6,041 nt of DNA, from positions 1 to 6,041 of the forward strand of contig QIHJ01000356.1 of the NCBI GenBank assembly GCA_003229065.1, read 5' to 3'. This document shows, piece by piece, positions 1 through 5,673 of this stretch. Position 1 is the stretch's first letter. Each line of letters starts with the position of its first letter. Origin of the DNA: Candidatus Dadabacteria bacterium (lineage in GTDB: Bacteria > Desulfobacterota_D > UBA1144 > Nemesobacterales > UBA2774). Under the pieces are notes generated by a model. It saw nothing but the letters and a program-made list of their open reading frames with translations, was not told where the DNA came from and did not search any database. Position numbers and translations under genes: made by a program.

Positions 1-62
1 AACCCTATAAAATTGACGAACTTAGCAGAACCATTCACGGCGTATTAAACGGGAATCACTGA
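1..62 (+). CDS. C-terminal end of a response-regulator receiver-domain protein (partial)
   Basis: An open frame enters from the left edge and stops at TGA 60-62. The readable residues are PYKIDELSRTIHGVLNGNH, and the split first codon ends in AA, so it can be Lys. Lys-Pro-aromatic followed by a helix of the form xxDEL-xxxI-xxVL is the usual end of a CheY-like receiver domain: the conserved lysine and cis-proline before helix 5. If so, the protein is either a stand-alone receiver or has its receiver at the C-terminus, and it would act in phosphorelay signalling in the cytoplasm. The phosphoacceptor aspartate lies outside the window. Only about 20 residues are visible, so the family call rests on one motif. 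Other frames here close early or lack a familiar motif. The next gene begins 133 bases later, so the two need not be co-transcribed. Confidence 0.5.
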   Translation, partial: PYKIDELSRTIHGVLNGNH

Positions 63-124
63 GGGAACCTGCGTAGTTTAATTTAACGTGAAGTTATTTA
101 ACCCCTTCCCATAAATTCAGTTAG

Positions 125-152
125 TTGAATATACGTCCTTTTTCTTTATACT
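125..152 (+). promoter_or_regulatory. Candidate sigma-70 promoter for lepA
   Basis: TTGAAT at 125-130 and TATACT at 147-152 are separated by 16 bases and lie about 44 bases upstream of the lepA ATG. Both hexamers are close to the housekeeping consensus and the surrounding DNA is AT-rich. This is a pattern match only; such matches also arise by chance in AT-rich spacers. Confidence 0.35.
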
Positions 153-195
153 ACCTAATCTTTATTGCAGTAACTCTTCAGCTTAAGTCGGCCAT

Positions 196-1972
196 ATGGA
201 ACCCAAACACATAAGGAATTTTTCAATTATAGCCCATGTAGATCATGGGAAATCCACGCTTGCGGACAGGATTATGGAATTTACCGGAGCGCTCTCTGCA
301 GTTCCTGGATCAGATGGAGATAGAAAAAGAGCGCGGGATAACGATAAAAGCCCAGGCTGTGAGGATTGACTATAAGGCCGATGACGGTATCACATATGAA
401 TTTAACCTAATCGACACCCCGGGACATGTGGACTTCAGCTACGAGGTATCCAGAAGCCTGATGGCGTGTGAAGGGGCACTCTTGGTCGTAGACGCCTCTC
501 AAGGGGTCGAGGCTCAGACTGTGGCCAATGCTTATATGGCGACGGATTCGGGACTCGAGCTTATACCGGTAATCAACAAGATTGACTTGCCTGCGGCGGA
601 TGTGGAAAGGGTTAGGGAAGAGATCGAGGACGTAATCGGAATAAGCGCAGAGGACGCTATACCCGCAAGCGCCAAGCAGGGAATCGGGACAAAAGAAATA
701 CTGGAAGAGATAGTGGCGAAGCTCTCAGCGCCGGAAGACAAAACCAAAGAGCCGCTTAAGGCCCTGATATTCGACAGCTGGTTTGATTCCTATCAGGGAG
801 TCGTCATGCTGATCAGAGTTTTTGCGGGGAAAATCGAGACGGGGTCACAAATAAAGCTTATGTCTACCGGAAAAAATTATGAAGTGAGAAAGCTGGGCAT
901 ATTTTCGCCTGCTGCGTTGGAAGTCAAGGTCCTCACTACAGGCGAAGTAGGATTTGTTGCGGCTTCTATAAAGGAAATTAGCGAAGCAAACGTGGGTGAT
1001 ACGATCACAGACGCAGAAAACCCGACACTCAGTCCGCTTTCGGGTTTCAGAGTGATGAAACCAATGGTGTTCAGCGGACTCTACCCAATAGACTCCGGGG
1101 AATACGACAAGCTTCGTGAAGCCCTTGAAAAACTGGGGCTTAACGACTCGTCTCTCGTCTATGAGCCTGAGACATCGGCTGCGCTCGGGTTCGGGTTTCG
1201 CTGCGGGTTCCTGGGTCTCTTACATATGGAGATAGTGAAGGAGAGATTAGAAAGGGAGTTTGAGCTCGAATTAATTACTACAGCGCCTACAGTGGTATAC
1301 AAGGCAACGAATAAAAAAGGTGATGTACGCTATGTGGACAACCCGAGTGAGCTTCCGACACCTGATCAGATTGAGCACATAGAGGAGCCCTACGTTGTAG
1401 TTTCTATACATACCCCCGGCGCATACCTGGGACCGATATTCGATCTATGTATAAAAAAACGGGGGACTCAGCGGGACGTGAGGTACGTTACCCAGGACAG
1501 GGTGATTGTGGAGTACGAGATACCTCTCGCTGAAATTGTGTTTGATTTCTATGACAAGCTAAAGTCCCTATCCCGCGGCTATGCGTCGATGGACTATGAG
1601 CCTGCGGGCTATAAGGGATCTGAGCTGATTAAGATGGACGTGCTTGTAAACGGCGACCCGGTGGACGCGCTGTCTATAATAGTTCATAAGGAAAAATCAT
1701 ATGAGAGGGGAAGAGAGCTTATCTCGAAGCTCCGCTCACTGATACCGCGCCAGCTCTACGAAGTGGTAATCCAGGCTTCGATAGGGAATAAGATTATCGC
1801 GCGTGAATCCGTCAAGCCCGTACGCAAAGACGTTACCGCCAAATGCTACGGTGGAGATGTAACCAGGAAGAGAAAACTCCTCGAGAAGCAGAAGGCAGGG
1901 AAAAAACGCCTGAAGCAGGTCGGGAATATCGAGATCCCTCAAGAGGCCTTTCTGGCTGTGCTTAAGACCTAG
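196..1972 (+). CDS. lepA: LepA / elongation factor 4, reading frame broken near the N-terminus
   Basis: This is a ribosome-bound translational GTPase related to EF-G that acts on stalled or mis-set ribosomes. The true start is ATG 196, opening [20 protein letters not shown], which matches the family N-terminus and carries the P-loop (about residues 13-21). That frame runs only to TGA 367-369. From about base 296 the homology continues in the next frame to TAG 1970-1972. In that frame, counting from ATG 245, are switch I with GITIKAQ (31-37), DTPGH (57-61), NKID (111-114) and SAK (142-144). The EF4-typical [15 protein letters not shown] follows, then a C-terminal domain with KCYGGD and the ending [11 protein letters not shown]. 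Joined, the pieces give roughly 597 residues, close to the usual 599. About six residues of switch I (the DRE-containing stretch) are missing. The downstream frame alone has no P-loop, so as written the gene should not make an active GTPase. No strong ribosome site precedes ATG 196, and no lepB-like gene follows. The family call is certain; whether the break is real is not. Confidence 0.93.
295..301 (+). other. lepA: Frame break inside lepA (apparent deletion of about 17 bases)
   Basis: In the first frame the protein reads TGALS up to TCT 295-297. In the next frame it resumes at [17 protein letters not shown] from CAG 299-301. Family members have six residues, usually starting DRE, between this Ser and this Gln; here only one base (298) remains, which implies 17 bases lost. 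A collapse between two CTG triplets, one spanning Ser-Asp and one a Leu codon before Gln, would give exactly that length, but the lost sequence is not visible. A restart at ATG 314 would give a 552-residue protein without the P-loop. An assembly or read error is possible. Confidence 0.8.
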
Positions 1973-1980
1973 CACAGGCA
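1953..1980 (+). other. Stem-loop across the lepA stop codon
   Basis: CTGTGCT (1956-1962) can pair with AGCACAG (1971-1977), and the stem extends outward by TG/CA (1953-1954 with 1979-1980) past one G-G mismatch. The loop is 8 bases. It could end transcription or protect the mRNA 3' end, but no T-run follows, so it is not a standard intrinsic terminator. Confidence 0.3.
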
Positions 1981-2035
1981 TGAGTAAAATGTGTAAATTC
2001 CACCTGCGCACTTCCAAGACATTGAAACAACGTGG

Positions 2036-2060
2036 ATTCCTGATAAATACATTCAGGAAT
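2036..2060. repeat. REP-like hairpin with ATTCCTGA / TCAGGAAT arms
   Basis: Perfect 8-base arms (2036-2043 and 2053-2060) enclose a 9-base loop. The right arm runs directly into GACAAAAG, giving the GGAATGACA-type edge often seen in intergenic palindromic repeats of Gram-negative genomes. No T-run follows, so repeat is a better call than terminator. Confidence 0.6.
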
Positions 2061-2070
2061 GACAAAAGAC

Positions 2071-2137
2071 AAATCCCCATTCATTTTGGTTTCAGTAAGC
2101 TCTGTCCGGTACTAGAACAACTCTTGTAGCATTGTTC
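2071..2137. repeat. Direct repeat, copy A (67 bases)
   Basis: This segment aligns without gaps to 2345-2411, with about 52 of 67 positions identical by eye. The core ATTTTGGTTTCAGTAAG is exact in both copies. The copy lies 10 bases right of the 2036-2060 hairpin. No coding potential is evident in either strand. Confidence 0.75.
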
Positions 2138-2157
2138 TAAAGAGGGGATAAAATTGA

Positions 2158-2180
2158 TTCCCGATATAAACGTTCGGGAA
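2158..2180. repeat. Hairpin with TTCCCGA / TCGGGAA arms
   Basis: Perfect 7-base arms (2158-2164, 2174-2180) surround a 9-base loop. The layout resembles the 2036-2060 hairpin but the arm sequence differs, so it may be a diverged relative or a separate family. Confidence 0.5.
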
Positions 2181-2208
2181 GGTCAAAATGATCCCCCTCT
2201 CCTTTAAT

Positions 2209-2230
2209 CCTCTCCCACGCTGGGGAGAGG
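2209..2230. repeat. Hairpin with CCTCTCCC / GGGAGAGG arms
   Basis: Perfect 8-base GC-rich arms (2209-2216, 2223-2230) enclose a 6-base loop, with AAATCAAAAAAGG on the right. Read from the minus strand, the stem is preceded by A-rich DNA on its other side and has no clean T-run after it. CTCTCCC/GGGAGAG palindromes of this form are common dispersed repeats in many bacterial genomes. A weak transcription-stop role is possible but unsupported. Confidence 0.5.
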
Positions 2231-2260
2231 AAATCAAAAAAGGTGAAAGGGTAAAGAGAT

Positions 2261-2287
2261 CCTTCGTCACTTTGTTCCTTAGAATGA
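2261..2287. repeat. CCTTCG...AGAATGAC motif, first copy
   Basis: This begins CCTTCGTCACTTTGTTCCTT and ends AGAATGAC. A shorter relative is at 2522-2543. The two share both ends and differ in the middle, as expected for members of one dispersed repeat family. Confidence 0.45.
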
Positions 2288-2306
2288 CCCGGCTTCGCTA
2301 AAGCTT

Positions 2307-2322
2307 CGGCGGACAGGCGCCG
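2307..2322. repeat. Small GC-rich hairpin, CGGCG / CGCCG
   Basis: Five-base GC arms (2307-2311, 2318-2322) surround the loop GACAGG. It lies in a locally GC-rich patch (about 2288-2328) unlike the AT-rich DNA around it, which suggests a piece of different origin. Confidence 0.35.
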
Positions 2323-2344
2323 CGCGAGAAGGGCAACGAACACT

Positions 2345-2411
2345 AAATCCCTCTTTATTTTGGTTTCAGTAAGTTCTAGCCAGTACATAAGTAACTCTGG
2401 TGGCTTTGTTC
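2345..2411. repeat. Direct repeat, copy B (67 bases)
   Basis: This is the partner of 2071-2137, in the same orientation with starts 274 bases apart. The left flanks also look loosely alike (GACAAAAGAC against GGCAACGAACACT), so the repeated unit may originally have been longer. No hairpin precedes copy B as it does copy A. Confidence 0.75.
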
Positions 2412-2463
2412 GATGGAGTCCTATTCCTCGTGAAAAAAGGCAAAAGATGAGATTCTGAATTGA

Positions 2464-2482
2464 TCCTGAATCAAGTTCAGGA
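2464..2482. repeat. Hairpin with TCCTGAA / TTCAGGA arms
   Basis: Perfect 7-base arms (2464-2470, 2476-2482) enclose a 5-base loop, followed by a further half-arm GTTCAGGATGAC at 2487-2498. The arm sequence is nearly that of the 2036-2060 hairpin, so the two probably belong to one repeat family. Confidence 0.55.
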
Positions 2483-2521
2483 CATGGTTCAGGATGACGG
2501 CTTAAAACTAACAAGAGAGAA

Positions 2522-2543
2522 CCTTCGCTTCGCTCAGAATGAC
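2522..2543. repeat. CCTTCG...AGAATGAC motif, second copy
   Basis: CCTTCGCTTCGCTCAGAATG followed by AC. This is a shorter relative of 2261-2287 in the same orientation. Confidence 0.45.
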
Positions 2544-2576
2544 AAACTAAAAGAGTAGCTGCTGAGTTGAACCTGG

Positions 2577-2618
2577 ATCGGAGTCCGGCAGGAAGCTTTC
2601 CTGGCCGTATTAAAAACC
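2577..2618 (+). pseudogene. lepA: Remnant of a second lepA 3' end (14 codons)
   Basis: Read from ATC 2577, this gives [14 protein letters not shown], against [14 protein letters not shown] at the end of the intact-frame lepA (1928-1969). The last ten residues are identical, yet eight of those ten codons differ from lepA, each by synonymous change. The stop codon is replaced by TGC and the frame continues without meaning. Homology fades just upstream, where a TGA lies in frame at 2568-2570. It therefore looks like the tail of a separately evolved lepA copy, not a recent duplicate of the adjacent gene. It is too short to be functional. Confidence 0.7.
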
Positions 2619-2722
2619 TGCAATATCAGACCGCCCAATAAATCCTCAGTGCAGCCCTATAAAAATACTTATTTGAATCAATTGCTAAAAAAAGTCGTCT
2701 AAACAATCGATATCTTATAAAC

Positions 2723-2727
2723 GGAGG
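2723..2727 (+). promoter_or_regulatory. Ribosome binding site of the peroxiredoxin gene
   Basis: GGAGG at 2723-2727, continuing as GGAGGTG, lies 6 bases before ATG 2734. It is a near-perfect Shine-Dalgarno match and fixes the start. Confidence 0.85.
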
Positions 2728-2733
2728 TGTTTT

Positions 2734-3387
2734 ATGAGTCTACAGATTGAGTTAGATGAGTTGTATAGAGGGTTTAGCAAGAAGGTTCCACCGGATGTGC
2801 TGAACACAATGCTTGACGCGACCCGGAGGATAGTGGATAGCGGAATTGCCGAAACATCCCTTAAAGTCGGAGAAAAAGCACCTGATTTTAACTTGCCCAA
2901 CCCCTCTGGCGAATCTGTAAGCCTAAATGATTTACTTCAGAAGGGGCCGGTGGTTTTAAACTTCTACAGGGGCGGATGGTGTCCGTACTGTAATCTTGAG
3001 TTAAATGCATACAAAAATCACCTTCCGGAAATAGAACAGCTGGGCGCTTCACTTGTCGCGATATCACCCCAGACTCCAGACAACTCACTTTCCACTGCAG
3101 AGAAGAATGATTTGAAGTTTCAGGTTTTAAGCGATGTCGGAAACAAGACAGCGAACGAATTCAGACTGGTGTTTAAACTGCCTGAGGAACTTCACGATCT
3201 ATATAAGAGCTTTGGCCTGGACATACCGAAGTTCAACGGAGACGACACCTGGGAGCTGCCTATGCCAGGCACATATGTGATAGATAAAGACGGTACGGTA
3301 AAATTCGCTTTTGCCAACGCTGATTATACGAAGAGAGCGGAGCCTGATGAGGTTATATCCACGCTTAAAGCGCTAAGCGGCAAATAA
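2734..3387 (+). CDS. Peroxiredoxin-like (AhpC/TSA fold) protein with CXXC active site
   Basis: The 217-residue protein has an N-terminal helical extension (about 1-43) before the thioredoxin-fold domain, which opens with VGEKAPDFNLPNPSGE. The active site is FYRGGWCPYC (77-86). The second Cys (C86) aligns with the peroxidatic cysteine of peroxiredoxins, while C83 takes the place of their conserved Thr. This is the mark of the PRX-like 2 subgroup (cd02970 type), in which CXXC resembles thioredoxin. These are the only two cysteines in the protein, so any disulfide must form between them or between subunits. PGTYVIDKDGTV follows at about 178-189. A peroxidase or thiol-disulfide role in the cytoplasm is likely, but the substrate and reductant are unknown. 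There is no signal peptide. The gene ends in tandem TAA TAA and converges on the ThDP-enzyme gene 37 bases away. The strong ribosome site and lack of partners suggest a single-gene unit. Confidence 0.9.
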   Translation: MSLQIELDELYRGFSKKVPPDVLNTMLDATRRIVDSGIAETSLKVGEKAPDFNLPNPSGESVSLNDLLQKGPVVLNFYRGGWCPYCNLELNAYKNHLPEIEQLGASLVAISPQTPDNSLSTAEKNDLKFQVLSDVGNKTANEFRLVFKLPEELHDLYKSFGLDIPKFNGDDTWELPMPGTYVIDKDGTVKFAFANADYTKRAEPDEVISTLKALSGK

Positions 3388-3424
3388 TAAAAGATTTTGG
3401 AACTCTGATGAACATATAGTCCGG

Positions 3425-5119
3425 TCATCTTTTACTGGCCGACATCATCATCTCTGTAATTGCGTATGTGCCGCCGCTTACGGCCTCAGTGTCTGTGAGG
3501 ACGTTTATAAGAGCCGGGACTCCTGCGCAAAGAGCCCTCTTGATTGCGCCGTTTAGCTCGCGAGGGTCTTCTACAAGCTCCCCGTAACCACCCATAACTT
3601 TGACTAATTCATGAAAGGGTGTGTTTGAGAGATTGACCCCTACTGTAGGACGTTTTTTACCGTAGGTGATCTCTAGCTGGTGCTTGGTCATACCCCAGGC
3701 GTGGTCGTTGCATACAACTGCTACAAAAGGAATTTTATGGCGCACCGCGGTCTCAAACTCCATGAAATTCATCCCCACCGCACCGTCGCCTGTGATAAGG
3801 ACGACATCTTTTTGAGGACAGGCCGTTTTGGCTCCGATAGCGAAAGGCACACCCACGCCCATGCATCCGAGAAGGCCGCCTTTTACATAGTGACCCGGAC
3901 GCTTGACCTTGTAGTTACTGTCTGTCCACGCCTGGCAGTCCCCGCCGTCTACGACTAGGAGCGCGTCGCCTCCGGTTACGTCCTCTATAGCCTTAGCGAC
4001 TCTTAGCGGATGAATGGGGGTCTTATCGGAGTTTCTGATCTTGTCGACCTTCTTTTGCTCCTGATTCTTTGAAGATACGGCCTTTTTATACCATTTCCCG
4101 TAACCGAGTTTCACTCGATTGGCTTCTATATAATCTGTAATGTTACTAAGAGCCATTGAAAGATCGCCCGCAATAGCTAAATCTACAGTCCTGTTCCTCC
4201 CGATTTCATCAGGATCGATATCGATCTGTATGATTTTAGCCTTGGGGTTAAATGTCTTGCCGAATCCTATATACAAGCTGAGCCTGATGCCTAAGAGTAT
4301 TATCAGGTCGGCCTCGCCTGTGAGATTACGGAAGGCGTTCGGGGCCGAAGGGCTTGCCGGGCCGAAGCACAGGGGATGGTCGTCAGAGACTATTCCTCTT
4401 CCGAAATTGAGCGTGTAAAGAGGTATCCCGGTCTTGTCTATAAAATTTTCCAGCACCTTATCTGAGCCCGAGTACCAGGAGCCGCTTCCTGCGATTGCGA
4501 CAGGTTTACGTGAGGATTTCAGCAGCTCGACCGCCGAGGCGACAGAATCTTCACCGGGCTTAATCTTATGCGCCGGAATAGCTATATCATACGGAGCTAC
4601 GTCCTTCTCATCGCACTCAGGATAGAGGACTTCGTAGGACATGCCTAAATAGACCGGGCCGGGTTTTCCGGACAATGCTCTTCTGTAGGCGGAAGTTATA
4701 TATTCCGGGATGCGGGCGGGGTCATAGACAGTCCTTGCCCATTTGGTTACGGCAGCGGCCATAGTCTGCTGGTCAATCTCCTGAAGCGATAACCTGTCGT
4801 TCTCCTCAACTCCGGAGCGGCCTGAAATAATCATAAACGGGGCGTTTGATAAGTAGGCGCCCGCTATTGCTGTCATGGCGTTTGTGAATCCGGGCCCTGC
4901 CGTGACCAGGCAGACTCCGGGCCTGCGCCTGAGCCTGCCGTAAGCGTCCGCCGCCATTGCGGCTCCCTGCTCGTGGTGCGTATCTATAATTCTTATTCCA
5001 TAATCTATACAGGCGTTGTATATCGGATTGATATGCCCGCCGCCGAGTGAGAATATGTCTGTTACACCGAGCTCGTGAAGAGTCTTTGCAACAAGCTTGC
5101 CGCCTTCTATCATAGCCAT
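3425..5119 (-). CDS. Thiamine-diphosphate enzyme of the benzaldehyde lyase / acetolactate synthase / 2-hydroxyacyl-CoA lyase group
   Basis: The 564-residue cytoplasmic protein has the full three-domain layout: Pyr domain about 1-175, central domain about 190-345, and PP domain about 365-550, with a charged linker near 345-366. The cofactor-activating Glu is E50 (THHE), and the ThDP/Mg site is GDG 444-446, 24 residues, then N471-D472; the usual second Asn is Asp here. The opening MAMIEGGKLVAKTLHELGV and the residues H29, E50 and Q113 fall at the same numbers as the catalytic His, Glu and Gln of Pseudomonas benzaldehyde lyase (recalled from the literature). GGHI-xP is also found in the animal HACL2/ILVBL branch. 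A carboligase or lyase acting on 2-hydroxy ketones or 2-hydroxyacyl-CoA is therefore more likely than branched-chain amino acid synthesis, and no regulatory ilvN-like subunit lies next to it. The substrate cannot be read from the sequence. The start at 5119 has a spaced ribosome site; ATG at 5113 is the alternative. Confidence 0.9.
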   Translation of the reverse strand: MAMIEGGKLVAKTLHELGVTDIFSLGGGHINPIYNACIDYGIRIIDTHHEQGAAMAADAYGRLRRRPGVCLVTAGPGFTNAMTAIAGAYLSNAPFMIISGRSGVEENDRLSLQEIDQQTMAAAVTKWARTVYDPARIPEYITSAYRRALSGKPGPVYLGMSYEVLYPECDEKDVAPYDIAIPAHKIKPGEDSVASAVELLKSSRKPVAIAGSGSWYSGSDKVLENFIDKTGIPLYTLNFGRGIVSDDHPLCFGPASPSAPNAFRNLTGEADLIILLGIRLSLYIGFGKTFNPKAKIIQIDIDPDEIGRNRTVDLAIAGDLSMALSNITDYIEANRVKLGYGKWYKKAVSSKNQEQKKVDKIRNSDKTPIHPLRVAKAIEDVTGGDALLVVDGGDCQAWTDSNYKVKRPGHYVKGGLLGCMGVGVPFAIGAKTACPQKDVVLITGDGAVGMNFMEFETAVRHKIPFVAVVCNDHAWGMTKHQLEITYGKKRPTVGVNLSNTPFHELVKVMGGYGELVEDPRELNGAIKRALCAGVPALINVLTDTEAVSGGTYAITEMMMSASKR

Positions 5120-5127
5120 AGCCTGAT

Positions 5128-5132
5128 CTCCC
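5128..5132 (-). promoter_or_regulatory. Ribosome binding site of the ThDP-enzyme gene
   Basis: On the minus strand GGGAG lies 8 bases before ATG 5119. The same site would be 14 bases from the in-frame ATG at 5113, so 5119 is preferred. Confidence 0.7.
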
Positions 5133-5184
5133 TTATATACATAACCCTATTACTGTTACACTTTTCAAATCCCAAATCAACCGG

Positions 5185-5200
5185 TGCCGCCGTATCGGCA
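5185..5200. promoter_or_regulatory. Operator-like palindrome in the divergent spacer
   Basis: TGCCG (5185-5189) and CGGCA (5196-5200) form an inverted repeat with a 6-base centre. It overlaps the candidate -35 box of the rightward promoter and lies about 70 bases upstream of the leftward gene. Its position suits a repressor site, but no regulator gene is in view, and a 5-base arm can arise by chance. Confidence 0.3.
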
Positions 5201-5223
5201 TTAAATCCATTATATGTTAGAAT
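5195..5223 (+). promoter_or_regulatory. Candidate extended -10 promoter for the small gene and nitrilase
   Basis: TCGGCA (5195-5200), a 17-base spacer and TAGAAT (5218-5223) match sigma-70 at 4 of 6 and 5 of 6 positions. TG at 5215-5216 adds an extended -10. The predicted start of transcription near 5230 leaves a leader of about 24 bases. For the opposite gene I saw only a poor match: TTGAAA on the minus strand with an overlong spacer. Confidence 0.45.
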
Positions 5224-5240
5224 TAATTTTCAAATTCAAT

Positions 5241-5245
5241 GGAGG
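5241..5245 (+). promoter_or_regulatory. Ribosome binding site deciding the start of the small gene
   Basis: GGAGG lies 8 bases before ATG 5254. It directly follows and overlaps the earlier in-frame ATG at 5239, which has no site of its own. Translation should therefore start at 5254. Confidence 0.85.
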
Positions 5246-5253
5246 TAAGTAAA

Positions 5254-5664
5254 ATGTCGGAAGAAGATCAGAATCAGGGGCAGCAAAATGATGGAGCAGG
5301 GCAGCCGGAGCTCGGGAATATATCGAACTCTATATTAATGGCATTTAATCTGGGAGTGAACTTCAACCAGCAGGTGCAGGGAACAAAGAGCATGCCTGAA
5401 GTAGTGGGAGAGCTTGGAAACACTATATTTACGAATTTATCCCAGGCTTACGGGACTCAGTTTCAGGAAGAATTCCTCCAGGCCAACACCGAGTATTTCC
5501 TCCAGATTGCATTGCTTGGTTATATAGTACCAGGGGTATGCGCGTATGAAGAGGAGTTTAAGGACAAGCTCCTTACACTTATAGAGGTAAGGGCTACTCA
5601 GCAGGCGGAGCACATGAAGCAGCAGGGCGGACCCGAGGGCGGAAGTACTATTATTACGCCCTGA
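5254..5664 (+). CDS. Small uncharacterised protein (136 aa) upstream of a nitrilase
   Basis: I do not recognise this family. The start is ATG 5254, chosen for its ribosome site, and the stop is TGA 5662-5664. The first 20 residues are acidic and rich in Gln, Asn and Gly, and probably disordered. Residues about 22-115 look folded and mostly helical. A short hydrophobic run (YFLQIALLGYIVPGVCAY, about 81-98) contains the only cysteine, C96; with its Pro and two Gly it is a weak candidate for a membrane segment. The tail (116-136) is again Gln- and Gly-rich, ending GGSTIITP. There is no signal peptide and no metal- or nucleotide-binding motif. The nitrilase gene starts 9 bases after the stop, in the same frame, so the two are very likely one operon. 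A role as partner or stabiliser of the nitrilase is possible but is only inferred from position. Confidence 0.75.
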   Translation: MSEEDQNQGQQNDGAGQPELGNISNSILMAFNLGVNFNQQVQGTKSMPEVVGELGNTIFTNLSQAYGTQFQEEFLQANTEYFLQIALLGYIVPGVCAYEEEFKDKLLTLIEVRATQQAEHMKQQGGPEGGSTIITP

Positions 5665-5673
5665 GCAAAAGAG

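Larger units (their letters stand above)
1973..2733. other. Gene-free repeat island between lepA and the peroxiredoxin gene
   Basis: These 761 bases have no reading frame with recognisable protein homology. They contain five hairpins, a 67-base sequence present twice, four short ...ATGAC motifs at repeat ends (2058-2063, 2281-2287, 2538-2543, 2492-2498) and a remnant of a second lepA 3' end. A minus-strand open frame at 2137-2514 is simply these repeats translated. The pattern fits an accumulation site for REP/MITE-like non-coding elements. No transposase or integrase is present. The last 100 bases before the peroxiredoxin gene are AT-rich, but I saw no convincing promoter there. Confidence 0.65.

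Noticed and set aside
290..302. Programmed frameshifting in lepA
   Set aside because: There is no slippery site or stimulator visible, and about six conserved residues are absent whichever frame is used.
2137..2514. Minus-strand open frame of 125 residues in the repeat island
   Set aside because: Its translation is the palindromes and direct repeats read through. It has no ribosome site and no domain text, and it crosses at least three separate repeat units.
2660..2720. Promoter for the peroxiredoxin gene
   Set aside because: TTGAAT (2673) and TTGCTA (2682) occur, but no good -10 lies 16-18 bases after either; TATCTT at 2711 is too far away.
3388..3434. TAAAAGAT / ATCTTTTA inverted repeat as a bidirectional terminator
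   Set aside because: The arms are 8 bases and AT-rich, separated by a 31-base loop, with no GC stem or T-run, and the right arm is ThDP-enzyme coding sequence.
3680..4625. Plus-strand open frames opposite the ThDP-enzyme gene
   Set aside because: They lie entirely inside a well-supported gene on the other strand and have no recognisable protein features.
5239..5253. ATG 5239 as the start of the small gene
   Set aside because: The Shine-Dalgarno GGAGG lies immediately after this ATG and is correctly spaced only for ATG 5254.
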